Assembly: GCA_911728435.2 (NCBI GenBank)
Contig: OU452200.1
Location: 30,147,715 to 30,211,714, forward strand
DNA: 64,000 bases
Direction of reading: 5' to 3'
From: Apoderus coryli
Taxonomy: Eukaryota; Arthropoda; Insecta; Coleoptera; Attelabidae
The notes beneath the pieces were generated by a model that saw only the letters and a list, made by a program, of their open reading frames with translations, had not been told where the DNA came from and ran no database searches. Shown here one piece after another: positions 34,556 to 46,339 of the stretch (positions are counted from its first letter, which is position 1; each line of letters starts with the position of its first letter). Made by a program: the position numbers and the translations under genes.

Positions 34556-36624
34556 CCGTGTGTCCCAGGATAGATATAACAAGAGGTGTGTAGGACAAAA
34601 TTTTTTTGAATTTTGGAATGGCATTTGGTGAATGAGTTCTGCTTGTTTTAAAACTAAGGTACCCAAAAAATGAGTTAAATCCGAGTTGTACAGGGTGTTT
34701 TATAGACAAATTTATAAAAATCATCATTAATGAAGTGTCTTTATTTTACAATATACGCCAGAATTTTACTAACAAAAGTTGTTTATAATGCAATTTTATA
34801 TCCCCGTACCAAATTTCAGGAATATGAAAGCATATTTTTTGGAAGAAATACTTTTTTGCAATAATTAGTATTTTAATTTGAATCATAATATGACAAACAC
34901 TGCACAAAGAGTATAACAAATAATAATTATTCAAAGACCTTAATACTGTGTTATTAAGGTCTTTATAATTATTACATTTAATTAAAATTAGTTAGAGGGC
35001 TTTGAAAAAAAAACAGTAGGTTATTTATTATTTAAATTATTTGTGTCAAACGTTGTCATTTCCATTTCAAATTGACTAACGGAGAACGCTCAGAACCAAC
35101 GATAAAATATTTGAGTGAAAATGATACTTACATTGTCTCAAAAAATTTATATTGTGCAATGTTATGGAATTGGTGAAAACTCCTTAAGAGAAGTAATAAG
35201 GCTATTTAATATAAAATTCCCAGATAGTGTTGTGTCACGTACCGCCGCTATGATAATCATTAAAAAGGTTTTGGCTACTGGTAGTGTTCTAAACTTGAAG
35301 ACAAAAAAAAAGTTATAACGCAGACGATGTCGGGGTTATTATAGCTGAGGCATCCGTTACTGAAAATCCTAAGATGCTAGTCAGAAAGAGATCAGGTATG
35401 GTTAATATTAGCAAGTCCGAGCTTCAACGAATTTACAAAGCAAAAAAATTAGGGCCTATAAAGCTATTCAAAACACACACTTGAAGAATGAGATCATGGT
35501 CGTAGGTTGGATTTTTGTTTAACCATTGGAGAAAAAGTTATGGAAGAGAGATATTTTCATCATTTTATAATTTTCTCAGATGAATCCACATTCACAACCA
35601 ACGGTGTTGTTTCATCACAAAATTGTCGGTATTCGTCATCTGAAAATCCTAATTTTAGGTTTCATTCTAGACGACAGTATTACAAAAAAGTAAATGTGTG
35701 GTGTGCCGTGTCGTATCACATTCGAGTTATTGGACCTTATTTCATTGAAGGCTGGTTAAACCAGCAGATTTCCTTAGAGATTCTTGAAAGATTTTCCCAG
35801 GAACATCTACATAATTTGATAAATATGCCTTTAATTCATTTTCAACACGATGTGTGTCCTAGTAACTCCACAGAAGCAGTTAACCAGTGGTTGAATTTAA
35901 ATTTTGGAGACAATTGAATTGCTAGAAATGGACTGATCAAATGGCCGCCGAGATCCCCTGACTTATCAATATTGGACTTGTCTTTATGGGGTCGTCTCAA
36001 ACAATTTTATAATGAACCACTTCGGAATGATGCAGCCATATTACAGGAAAGAATTGGAAATGCCGCAAAGTCGTTAACGTTAAAATAAATTCAGAACAGT
36101 TTTAAGGAATTCAGACGTAGGATCGAAAGATGTGCTGATATGGGCGGTGACTATATTGAATGAATGTTTTTTACAAAATGTTAAACCAATTGCTAATTCC
36201 CGAGTTTATTTATACGTTTGTTGTTATTTGATATTTGTTATGTGTTATTATCTTTATGTGGCGTTTGTTTTAAGATAAAAAATAATATAATACGATTGAT
36301 TCTATGATAATACTAATTCTTGCAAAAAAGTATTTTTTCCAATAATATGCTTTCATATTCCTGAAATTTGGTACTGGGATATAAAATTGCATTCTAAACA
36401 ACTTTTGGTAGTAAAATTTTGACGTATATTGTAAAATAAAGACATTTCATTGATGATGATTTTTATAAATTTGTTTATAAAACACCCTGTACAACTCGGA
36501 TTTAACTCATTTTTTGGGTACCTTAGTTTTAAAACAAGCAGGACTCATTCACCAAATGTTATTCCAAAATTCAAAAAAATTTTGTCCCTCACACCTCTTA
36601 TTACATCTATCCTGGGACACACTG
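34556..36624 (+). mobile_element. Second DD41D element, decayed, with ~320-bp TIRs
   Basis: Begins CCGTGTGTCCCAGG after TA (34554-34555) and ends CCTGGGACACACTG before TA (36625-36626). Arms ~34556-34872 and ~36308-36624 match closely over their length. Size (2.07 kb), TIR length and protein order copy the intact element at 2930, but the DNA sequence is unrelated enough to be another family. About 130 bp inside each end, the arms carry TACAGGGTGTTTTATA, which looks like a former terminus. Confidence 0.9.
35121..36163 (+). pseudogene. DD41D transposase pseudogene
   Basis: ATG 35121 opens MILTLSQKIYIVQCYG, the same HTH start as the intact copy. A frameshift follows the A-run near 35310, and others lie near 35450-35500. 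The second open piece (35507-35917) has FSDESTFTTNG (first Asp), KKVNVWCAV and HFQHDVCP (second Asp). After TGA at 35915-35917, which falls where the intact protein has Trp, the frame goes on with WPPRSPDLSILDLSLWGRLK (third Asp). Counting through the stop gives 41 residues between the second and third Asp. A TAA near 36086 is another break before the final TGA at 36161. Confidence 0.9.
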
Positions 36625-36879
36625 TATATATAGACGCGGCAACAACTGCACAAAGTATCGCAACTATTAAGTATTAACATTTGAAACATTACAATTGAAC
36701 AACATACAAGATATGATAATTTAACAAGAGAAAAATAAATTAACAACAAACAAAAATGTAGACCTTAAAAACTATAGCATTAAAAAATAATGATCAAATA
36801 GAGCATGGTACACAGTCGTTCATAATGTTTATTCACGTTATAAAATCTATGTTTTTCTTTTTTTGATTTCTTTTTAATT

Positions 36880-37058
36880 ACTTGTTTGACTATTTCTTGG
36901 GGATGAGGTTCAAATATTGAAACACGTATGCTTAATCGAAGAAGATAGCATGGGCTGTCGAAACGTTGAAAAAAAATATTGACATGAAATTATACAATTT
37001 CGATTAGCGTACGTGTTTCAATATTTGAACCTCTTCCCCAAGAAATAGTCAAACAAGT
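36880..37058. mobile_element. Foldback element with hammerhead-like loop
   Basis: Arms 36880-36940 and 36999-37058 pair over ~60 bp with about five mismatches (shared words CTTGTTTGACTATTTCTTGG and TTCAAATATTGAAACACGTA). The 58-nt spacer contains, on the plus strand at 36937-36968, CGAAGAAGATAGC ... GCTGTCGAAACGTTG: a hairpin GATAGC/GCTGTC followed by GAAACGTT. This matches the form seen in the spacers of three other foldbacks. Confidence 0.8.
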
Positions 37059-37059
37059 A

Positions 37060-37920
37060 AATAAAATGTATGAATTCCTGAATTACATAGTAGCTTGAGT
37101 TTTTTTTTTAAATACGACCTCTGAGTAAAAGAACGATTTTTTTTATAAAATTCATGCTTAGGTTGAGGCAGGTCACTCTTCGGAGTAAAATAATCATGTG
37201 CATCGCCTCTCTTGCGAACTCCCTTGCCATACTTATAAACGAACGCAAAACATAGCAATTTGTATAATAAGTAAATGCATGGAATAGTGATAATCATAAA
37301 TCGAATAAAAGTATCTTTACATAATATATCTCCATATGGAATATTAAAATCTTATTGCTCTTTTCTGTGTGATAAAAATTCTATCTGCTGCACCTATCCC
37401 ACATTCTAAGAAATTACAGAATACATCAAGCCATATAGTATATCGAAAGCAATAATGTCTGATTCATGAAGCTCTTAACGGGAACTCAAAAGATAAATTG
37501 TTAAATTTGTTTTAGAGCTTGTTTTGAATAAAAATCAATTTCTTCAAAGTCAAAAAACTGCAAACATCAATGGAGTATACCATATCTGCATTCTAATACA
37601 AACATTATACAGTTCTTTTATTGTAAAACTTGTGACCCAGATTAACTCCTCATCTGAAATATAAACAAGATTTTCGGCAAAAACACGTAGGTTTTTCACA
37701 CACACTACTATCAAACCCAAAACTTAACTGAATCCATGCGCTCACATATCTTAGTTGAATAATTTTAAATATAAACACAATATCAATTTACATAGTAGGT
37801 AATCAAAGTAAACTAAAATCTACAAAAAAAAGCAGGTCCATAAATCTCTTAACAATATACGGAAGTGGAAAAGTGTCTTGATATGATTGACTTCTACTTG
37901 ATGAAAATTCATATTAAACT
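37060..37920. other. AT-rich spacer
   Basis: No coding sequence or repeat boundary recognised. Confidence 0.45.
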
Positions 37921-38160
37921 TTTTGAAGAAAACAACAAATGTTTTAAATAATTTTCACAAAATTTATTACAGACACATAACAATTGTATTTTTTGTAAAA
38001 TAGGGACTTTAGGTTGGGTATAAAATGTTGTGTAAATTGTAGGGTAGATATCAATGTACATCTGAAGAAGTCACTGTGTTGGTGAATCAATTGTTATGTG
38101 TGTGTGTGTGTGTAATAAATTTTGTGAAAATTATATAAAACATTTGTTGTTTTCTTCAAA
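37921..38160. mobile_element. Foldback element with hammerhead-like loop and (TG)n
   Basis: Arms 37921-37986 and 38088-38160 are inverted and nearly identical (GAAGAAAACAACAAATGTTT, TTTTCACAAAATTTATTAC, ACATAACAATTG). The right arm differs mainly by an expanded TG run (38096-38113). The spacer ends with CTGAAGAAGTCAC ... GGTGAATCAATTGTT (38062-38095), a decayed core-hairpin-GAA form. Confidence 0.8.
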
Positions 38161-38578
38161 ATCTTTTATATACTAAGCAGTTGTTTATACTTATGTCCAA
38201 CTCGTTATATTTTACAAGGTCCCTATGAAAAAATGACCTTTCAGTTTTTGTTTCTGTGTTTAGTTGTAACTCTAAAATTGTCTTGATCTTGTATTGTAAT
38301 AATCTCTGCGTTATTAATAAATTTGGATCTGCTCTAACCCCATATCCTTTATATGAATAAATGTTTGGGAAAATCCTTTGCCAACACTAGATACGCCCGA
38401 ATTTCCTAGCAGGAGCCTTGATTTACAACTTGCTTTGTTACATAATGTAACACGCGTATTATTCTCTATTTACGATGCATTTCTTGTTTATTTCTAATTA
38501 TGATATAGTTGCGTTAAGAAAATGGAAACTTGACAAATAATCCACCTCTGCCCCACATAATTAAAATGCATAATTGTT

Positions 38579-38618
38579 GAACATGTTTAGGAATTCTAGA
38601 ATTCCATCATCAGTATGG
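38579..38618 (-). ncRNA. Degenerate hammerhead-like motif
   Basis: Minus strand ATACTGATGATGGAATTC ... GAATTCCTAAACATGTTC. CTGATGA and a strong stem II (GGAATTC/GAATTCC) are intact, but the second core box is TAAA rather than GAAA and stem I does not pair. Likely inactive. Confidence 0.45.
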
Positions 38619-39004
38619 GTTGAAATAACTACAATAAGAAAAAAAGTATAGAGTTAGGTTTGTAAAAATTTATAATAATCTAAAATATGAATATAAATAC
38701 CATTATGATATATTTAGCAGTAAAATTCAGAATGGTCTAAATGATTTAACACTGATGAATATATCGACATTTTTTAAAATGAAGATTTTAGAATTCTTTA
38801 TGATACATTTCATAGGTTATATTCTATCAAAGCTATAAATAACTAGTCAGTAATTAGGCTATGTTTAGGAAATATAATTTAAGTTTTTAACCTTTTTCTC
38901 TAATTTTGTATGTTAAACATTTTAGGTTATACCTATTCTATTATATCAATGAAAATTTTTTCTATTTTTCGGATATGTTTAAGAACTTTAAATTTTTGAA
39001 CCCT

Positions 39005-40390
39005 TTTTTAAATCTCTTGCCTACGTTCAATGTTTTCCAAAAGTTAATTAACACCTAGAAGTATCCTGAAGTATTTTTGTACCAAATTTGTTAAAAATCT
39101 GTGAAGTGAGTTTTGAGTTATCTTGAATACAAATTTTTCTGACTCTCTTTAGACTTTTCACGAATGCATATACTACACACATTTTTTGTCGTGTATTTTC
39201 AACACCAAGTCAACTACTTAAATGGCTAAATATATCTTTTTTTGTACCCTTTTTCTGCTATATTTATGAATGCCTATGTAAACAAGTTATAAGTATAAGT
39301 AATATTCAATTTCATTTTTTTTTCCAATAGTTCTCTTCCTGAGAAATACTTTGAGCGTAGTGAGTTAATATATTAACCTACATGGCCTGCTATTTTGTTT
39401 GAAACGAACCCCGTATCCCCTGTTTTTTTTTTCTTCTTTCATTATTTTTTTTTAATAGTCCTGTTCCTGAGAAATAATTTAACCCTAGTGAGAATGCGTC
39501 ATACCTTCTGGGTTACGCGCTATAACCCTTGATATAATTACATACATGGCCTTTTTTGAAGCGACCCCCGAATCCCCTGTTTTTTTTATTGTTTCTAGTT
39601 ATCTTTATTAAACCCCGTTTTTATCTTAATATTATCCATAATTTGAGATAAAACCGATATAATAATACATGCCCAGCCCAATGCTTGACATGGTCCACTG
39701 ATGCTAACTTCCACTACATCCTTTAAACACTCTTTTCGAACGCCAATGTGATATAATTTTTTATGGTTAATGTGTTAGTTTATACTCTATTAAACCAATG
39801 AAAAATTATTCAATCGTTTTTTAAGATAGAAGAATAAGAGTTTACTCTATAACAAGGGTATGATCCACACATAAACTTACATTATGATATAGAAACAAAA
39901 AAATAATCTAACACTAGCAATTAACACAATTCCAAAAAAAAACATGCGCAAATAACAAATAAATATATAAGTAAAAAAAGAAATAAATGAAGAAAATATT
40001 GTAAATAATAAACAGAACATTGTCTATAATGGAAAGCAATATACACATTATATAATATAATAAAACAATGTACTAGCAAATAACAAAGGTACAGGACACA
40101 CTATTTTATTCGTTAAGCAGGAAAGAACGTAATTTCATAACGATCAAAAGAAATTTCGCGATTTTAGACACCCGAGCCAAGGAGTCAGTCATAACATAAT
40201 GCGATTCAATGGTTTGGATTAGTTTAAGAAGTATGAATTTTTTTACATTTTAGCCTCTGTTTAAATCTTTTGCCTACGCTCAATGTTTCCTTATATATTT
40301 AATCAGCACCTAAACATATCTTGTAGTATTTTTGTACCAAATTTGATTAAAATATGTTAAGTGGATTTTGAGTTATCGTGGATACAGACA
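39005..40390 (+). repeat. Two direct copies of a ~130-bp block
   Basis: 39005-39133 and 40258-40390 share TTGCCTACG(T/C)TCAATGTTT, AGTATTTTTGTACCAAATTT and GAGTTTTGAGTTATC. The second copy ends in a GACAGAGAGACAAACAGACAG run. The same kind of sequence (CCAAATTTG, then TTTTGAGTTATCGTGGATA, then GACA repeats) resembles part of the SINE-like copy at 11.8 kb. Nothing else was recognised between the copies apart from the tandem duplication at 39324. Confidence 0.7.
39324..39588 (+). repeat. Tandem duplication of a ~105-135 bp unit
   Basis: 39324-39428 and 39453-39588 share CCTGAGAAATA, ATGGCCT, TTGAAACGAACCCCGTATCC (second copy TTGAAGCGACCCCCGAATCC) and a T-run. The second unit has ~30 extra bases. 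Confidence 0.7.
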
Positions 40391-41100
40391 GAGAGACAAA
40401 CAGACAGACATTTTTTTTTAAAACTCCTTATTTACGACAGAAGACACGTATTTCCCGTAAAATTAACAAAAATCATATATTACATAATATACTAGTTCAT
40501 AATTTTATTATCCATGACTCTTAGACACAGTTTCAAGTATCATTAAAAATGCATATCTTCTGATTTATATTAAGTTAACATTCTCTAATAAATAATTGTT
40601 TAAACTCTTTATCTTTTTATCGAGTTAACATTATTTTCCGCACGTGTCTTAAAGCGGCTACCCAAACTGTGTACGAATGAATCTTATGCTAATTTTTCCT
40701 GTGTTTTATGCACTTCACAAGCTTTTTCTGTATGAATATTTCAAAGTACATGCATAGAGAGCCCATACCTGATCCCTTTACAGTTACTTGAAAAAAGGCG
40801 AAACATACAGAAAAGCGTACACGTGAAAAGTGAACAAAAACAAACAAGGAATGTAGTAAAAAGGCATTTTAATGCCGTTATGTAAAAACTGACAAATATT
40901 TGATGTAAAATTTTCCATCCTAATATACAAATTTAGGTATATATGGAGATGGATAACCGGGGCGGCCGGCGTTGCGTAAAAAAGGTTCACAGCAATCTCG
41001 TAATATCCGGTAACTCATATTACTATCAATATAGTATTTAAATAAATCCCAAAATATTTGCTTGTCCATGGTCTAGGTAAACAGGAGCGGAACTCTGAAA

Positions 41101-41289
41101 GCCATATAGCGATTAGAGATCATTTTCTTTATGCTATTTTGTACTTTATAACGACAATCGGCCAAATACAAGAAAGCTCAATATGTCCATAATAACTTTT
41201 TGAACCTATTTAGCTCGTTTATATTTCGACAAATGATGTTATAGAGTACAAAATAGCATAAAGAAAGTCATCTCTAATCGCTGTATGGC
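41101..41289. repeat. Foldback, ~52-bp arms
   Basis: 41101-41153 and 41238-41289 are inverted with few mismatches (GCGATTAGAGAT, TTTATGCTATTTTGTACT). An 84-nt spacer has no coding frame. MITE-like; the boundaries are not flanked by an obvious duplication. Confidence 0.8.
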
Positions 41290-43399
41290 TTACACAGTTT
41301 CACTGCAGGCTAACACGCGAGCATTGATATACCCAATTTTCTCGATAGCTTTTAATCTTAGGCAATTGAAATAAATTCCAAATGTTAATAGATTTTTGGG
41401 GGACATATATATTAAAGCAATTTATTTGTCAATACACCACCTGCAGTCGCCACAGCCACCACCACTCTAAAATTTTAGATTGCACCTTGTATTTTTTACA
41501 GATTGTGAGTGCGTTTTAAATGCATTTCAGCAAAAAAAAACCGACACTTTTTAAGATATGTTAATTATAACAAATAAGAAAAAAATAAATATAATATACT
41601 ATTATATTTTCCAAAATAAAGATTGTGCTCGAAATCTGTTTCATTAATATTAAATAGTGTTTGCAAATTCTAGTAGAACTTGTTTACAAATGTTGTGCGT
41701 TAAACGTTGAACCTTGAAGCCAATCATCAAATTATTGTAGTTGATTCTTGTAAACAACGGATTGTATGTGGTTCCAAAGAATAAAGTCGATAGAGGTTAA
41801 TTCGGATGGGGGAGCTGGCAATTCGCGTAAACCTCTACGACCTATCTAGCTTTCAAGAAACTCATTATCTAAATATTCCCTTAAGACGAAACAATAATAA
41901 GGTGAAAAAATATCTATCTCGTCCCCATCTTCTTCTAGAATCTCTTTTATATACGTTATTATTAGGTTTTCTGCTATTTGTCAATATTGTGAGAGTATTT
42001 ATTTTCTTCGCAAAAGAAAGGTCCTACAGTTTTATTACGAAATATTCATACCCATACATTTAGATTCTATGGACTCTGGGTCTGCTTTTCCCGAAATTTT
42101 TTGGTGTCACTTTAATATGTACAATTATGCCTTTTGACTAGTCCATTTAGATAAAAACTACATTTGTTCCTCATCGATAAACAAAATTCGAGAAGAGGAT
42201 CACAATAATTGTCTTTTTTATTTTCCTGACGTTACTTAAATTTATGATGAACGGATGTACCAGCTGTCCAGGAATAGGTTTCCCTTTTTTAAAGGCTAAT
42301 AGGTATCGTCGAGTTACCTCCGTCAAAACACTCCTGCAATGACGTATTCATGTGATTAACGAAACTTGACCTTTGAGGCATCCATACAAAATAGCGTGAG
42401 ATCAGACTGGTCCTTAGTAAACAGCATTAATAAAATTATTTTATTAATGAATAAAAATCACAAGGAAAAAAAGTTAGGTTATAATTAAGGCAAGGGTCCC
42501 CCCCGTGTACCCGCGTATGGTCATCCTTTTTTATTCAATTTCATGTCAGTTTACGACAATAACTAGGTGAATAAATGTGCTACGTTTGGTTAATTCATCT
42601 TTACTCGTTTCGAAAATATTTCAAAAAAATCGTCCTCAGGCAGTCATCTTTAACACCCTGCATCTTTGTAAATAAGGACTTTTCGAACAATTACAAATTA
42701 GGTTTTTTTCATGATTAGATGTCCCCCAATTCGCTCACAAATTTTGTCCAGCTTTTTTAGAAACACCCTGTATTTGACAAAGTAATCCACGCATTTTGTG
42801 GTTTTGTGGAAAAGACCGATATCGGTATTTAATATTTTTATCGAGAATATGACCAAATATAAATCATTTAAATTAATTTGAAATTTATTAAAACAAATAA
42901 TCCGCGGCACTGTGTTATTACCAAAATATGAAAAATACCTATTAAGATTACGGCTTCTTAATAATATCGACATTCCCTATAAACAACACTCCTCACGACT
43001 AACATTACAGTTGAAATAGGTAGGTATCTTGAGCAAAAAAAAGAAACAAAAATAACCTTGAATGAATTGGAAAGTGAATGTTGTAGAGTCATGAAAAAAG
43101 GTCAGTATTTCTTACTAGATATTACACATTACTTTAACTTTGTAAATAATAATATTATCTAAAATATATTCTTGTAACAATGTATCTTGAATGTGGCATA
43201 TTGAGACGAAATTAATGATTTTTGCATTATAATTAAGGCACATAGATCCATTTTTATTTTAATTACAAGTACATACATAACACTGGTTTGTGTTGTGCCT
43301 ATTAATAATCTTTTGTTTCTTTACTTATAAAAAAATAGAACGTTTTATCTGCTATAACGAACATAAATCAACTAACAATCTATTATTAATAATATTTAT
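41290..43399. other. Spacer without recognised gene
   Basis: The frames 41806-42063 (+) and 42698-42973 (-) show no domain. Two same-direction CACCCTG ends (42654, 42766) and a CTGAGGACGA ... TCGAAACGAG string on the minus strand (~42606-42641) are present but not resolved. Confidence 0.4.
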
Positions 43400-44060
43400 A
43401 ATATAGCCTCTATTGTCCAACAGCAAATTCAAGAGAATTCAGTCCTCTTCTCAACAACTCCAGGCTTGGTATCTCAAATATATCCGTCATTAATTTGTTC
43501 AGTACCCTTTGGAGGGTACTGCCCATCTATCTTAAACATTAGATATTTCAGAAACCTAGGCTATACTCTTTCAACTGAATTTTGATGTGTAATATTATAA
43601 GGAGACCAGATTCCTTATTCATATTCCAGACTGAAACGCACATAAGCGAAATACAATGCTTTGAAGGTATCTATATTTTTAAATCCTCAAAACCGAACTA
43701 TAAAACCAGGTTCTACTTGCCTCAAGCACAATATTGTTGATATGTTCCACGAATGTAAATTTAGAATCAAAAATATTACTAATGGAGTAATTGAAATCAG
43801 TAATCGTTTACCGTCTGGTGAAACTATTGTATTTACATATAAATATGTGGATTCAAAGAGAGTTTATTTAAGTTGCACCACTCTTCGATAAGTGATAGAT
43901 TGTTTTGCAGTTTAACACAATTAGTGGTCTTTGAATTGAAGATTACAACTTAAGATCATCCGCAAACAATAATAGCCGATAGCAATCGAGTTTATTTTCC
44001 AAATCACAACAAACAACAGAAAAAATTTAGGGTCCTGAGGAACACCAGAAGATGCGATTG
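43400..44060 (-). pseudogene. LINE reverse transcriptase relic, minus strand
   Basis: Reading the minus strand downward: SSGVPQDPKF (motif B, 44031-44050), LLLFADDLK (motif C with both Asp, ~43950-43976), NCVKLQNNLSLIEEWCNLNK (~43890-43925), FVEHINNIVLEASRTWFY (~43700-43755), KALYFAYVRFSLEYE and GIWSPYNITHQNSVERV (~43580-43660), RFLKYL and LMTDIFEIPSLELLRRGLNS (to ~43430). This is the order of a jockey/BS-type RT from the fingers to the C-terminal tail. Several frameshifts and stops. The plus-strand frame 43661-43891 is its shadow. Confidence 0.85.
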
Positions 44061-44219
44061 GTATGATAATAAATTCAATTCATAACTACCGTTTACTGGG
44101 AGAGTATTTTTTTTCGTGTTTTCATTTTTCAATTTAAAGAAATACTAATTTATTTATGATTTTCCGCATAATATCGCTGATATGATATGATAGCAGACAG
44201 AGTACGTTAAGATGGATGT

Positions 44220-44600
44220 ATGGTTAGCGAGGTTGCATCGAATGAGTGCGTGGTGCTGCAGGGTTCAGTTCTGGGACCGCTGTTATATTCATTTTATATT
44301 TTATCTTTAAGCAATACTGGACTCAATTCAAAATATTTCACCTTGGCTGACGACACTGAGTTGAATGGGCACACAGATTTACATTATCTAGAAAACTTTG
44401 TTTATTTTGGATATTGAAAAATATTACAACTGGATACTGAATAATGAAATAAAAATAATTTTAACCAAGGCTAAATATGTATTTAAACAAAAAAAATCGT
44501 TTTATACCGACCATACAGACAACTAATGGAGTTATTGAAGCAAAACAAAAAGTAAAGTTTTTGTGGTTGTTTGTTGATAAAAATCCAAGTTAGAAAAAAG
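44220..44600 (+). pseudogene. LINE reverse transcriptase relic, plus strand
   Basis: VVLQGSVLGPLLYSFYI (motif B) and LADDTELNGHTDLHYLE (motif C; the usual first residue is Y) are in one open frame to 44417. Shifted frames then give YNWILNNE and ILTKAKYVF (motif D region) and VKFLWLFVDKN. It belongs to a different LINE family from its minus-strand neighbour, with which it lies head to head about 170 bp apart. Confidence 0.8.
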
Positions 44601-45268
44601 ATTTTTAGTTATATAGTAATTGATTAGTTGTTACCAACGAAGTCAGTGATGTATCGATGTAAACACTATTTTACTTCTACGTGAAGTCACATACGATACC
44701 TAATTCCACGGTGAGGTATATGTGGTGTTACAGAGTTAAGAAAAATACAAGTACCAAATATTGAAATTTTTAAATATACCTACATATAATATGTATAAAT
44801 ATGAATTAATTAATAAGACAAATATCACTCTTACATTATCAGGGGATATTCGTGATCATTTTAAGACACTGTCATAACATTTACCAAAATAATGTGAGAA
44901 CGAACAAGGGTTTCCATAATCCAATTTACGAAGCTGTGCGACTCTTACTTGTTATCGGAGATTTAAAACGATGCTCCCTCTGGAACTTAGTCTGCCTTTA
45001 AAGGACACTATATTGTAAATATACACGCTATTATCATATTAATTTATTATAAGAAAAATACTTTATAATTTTTTTCAATGCACATGTTTGTAGATCAATT
45101 GTGGCGATTTTATTTATTAAAAAGACGCGCAATTAAGCAAGAAAGCATTCTTAGTATTTATAAGTATTATAGGTATATACTTTATCAAATTATATCCTAA
45201 CATTAATAATGAGGGCTTCATTTTCTACTCTTTACATTCAGGAAATATTTGTATTTTAAGAAAATAAT
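44600..45268. other. AT-rich spacer
   Basis: Nothing recognised. Confidence 0.45.
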
Positions 45269-45276
45269 ATTCGACT

Positions 45277-46209
45277 TAGTGATGCAAAATTACCGGTAAT
45301 TTATTTTTTGGTAAGAACATTGGAAATATTACGTAATTTTAGGTAATATTAGGTAATATTTCTGAACAACTTAGAAAAAGCTGGTTTTACAATATGTAAA
45401 GAAGCTTTAATAAATTAAACAATAATTGCCTCAATTATATGGCTCTAAAAGGTCAATAAAACACAAAATAAACTGAAATCTGAAACTATATAGTTTTATG
45501 CCTAATACAAATTTTATAATAAAAAAAAATAAGTTAAGTATGCAGATTATGTTTATTAGAAATAACATAATATATTATTTTGATGTGCAGTAGTAAACAT
45601 AAAGATTATATGAAAACAAAATTTATAAATAAATATTAACTCTTGATTAATAATTAAAAAAGGTACCTTGTGTTTTTATCACAACATATCACAAACTGAA
45701 AAAAATCGTTAAAACTTAATCACACAATTCTTAGATAGGCGAAAGAATAGGTACATATGATAAAAATAGTTTTCAGTCGGTAAAAATAAATATTTAGTCA
45801 TTATTTGCTAAACCCTCATCCGCAGACAAATCCTCGGATAAATCAGATTCAGTTTCATTAAAAGTATTTGTAACTGTTGATGGGGTCATTAATACAACAT
45901 TTTTCATTTCGGCACGGTTATTGTGTAAGAATTTCCGATTAGTTCGTATGTAAACGAGCTTCACATATTATAGCGATGGCGTAAGAGCTAAGCAACAGCT
46001 ATCACTAGACGTGTTGCAGCATGTTGAAACAAGTTAGGTACCAACTTTAACGTAATCTTGAAGCGAATATTACCGGGAATATTACCCCGAAAATTAACGA
46101 AATTTTTCGGAAATATTACAGTAACAATGTAACGTTACCGGATGGTAGAGGTAATATTACGTAATATAACCGGAAATTCTGATGGTAATATTCGGACCGT
46201 GCATCACTA
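45277..46209 (-). mobile_element. hAT transposon, internally deleted, with perfect 8-bp TSD
   Basis: Termini TAGTGATGCA (45277) and TGCATCACTA (ends 46209) are inverted and flanked by the identical 8-mer ATTCGACT at 45269-45276 and 46210-46217, the hAT target duplication. Subterminal GGTAATATTA/TAATATTACC words recur on both sides and may be transposase sites. The 933-bp body keeps only a C-terminal transposase piece. The perfect TSD means the insertion is not old. Confidence 0.9.
45794..45961 (-). pseudogene. hAT transposase C-terminal remnant
   Basis: The minus strand reads KLVYIRTNRKFLHNNRAEMK (the (K)LVYIRxN tail after the hAT dimerisation domain) and runs on through an acidic, Ser/Thr-rich end (FNETESDLSEDLSADEGLAN) to TAA at 45794. 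Upstream of the KLV box the frame is closed, so the catalytic and dimerisation regions are lost. Confidence 0.65.
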
Positions 46210-46210
46210 A

Positions 46211-46336
46211 TTCGACTAGATTAATACTTCCGCTTTTTGTGTCATATTGGAAAATTTTGGCGAAAACCTGTACGTACATAATCATTTTCGCCAAAATGTT
46301 CCAATATGGAAAAAAAATGCGGAATCTAGCCGATTA
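46211..46336. repeat. Foldback (~55-bp arms) split by the hAT insertion
   Basis: 46228-46266 (CATATTGGAAAATTTTGGCG) pairs with 46286-46324 (CGCCAAAATGTTCCAATATG), and outer words TCGACTAGATT and AATCTAGCCGA extend the arms. The hAT target 8-mer overlaps the left outer arm, so the hAT inserted at or near the edge of an existing foldback. Confidence 0.7.
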
Positions 46337-46339
46337 TTA

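Noticed and set aside
36450..36749. Open frames on both strands
   Set aside because: They fall in the right TIR of the decayed DD41D element and mirror the frames in the left TIR (34481-34727).
42606..42641. CTGAGGACGA ... TCGAAACGAG on the minus strand as a ribozyme
   Set aside because: CTGAGGA and GAAAC are present, but no convincing stem II/III pairing was found.
43661..43891. Plus-strand frame of 76 codons
   Set aside because: Antisense to a clearly recognisable minus-strand RT relic.
44030..44600. Twin-priming inversion of one LINE
   Set aside because: Both halves contain RT motifs B and C but with different sequences, so they are two elements.
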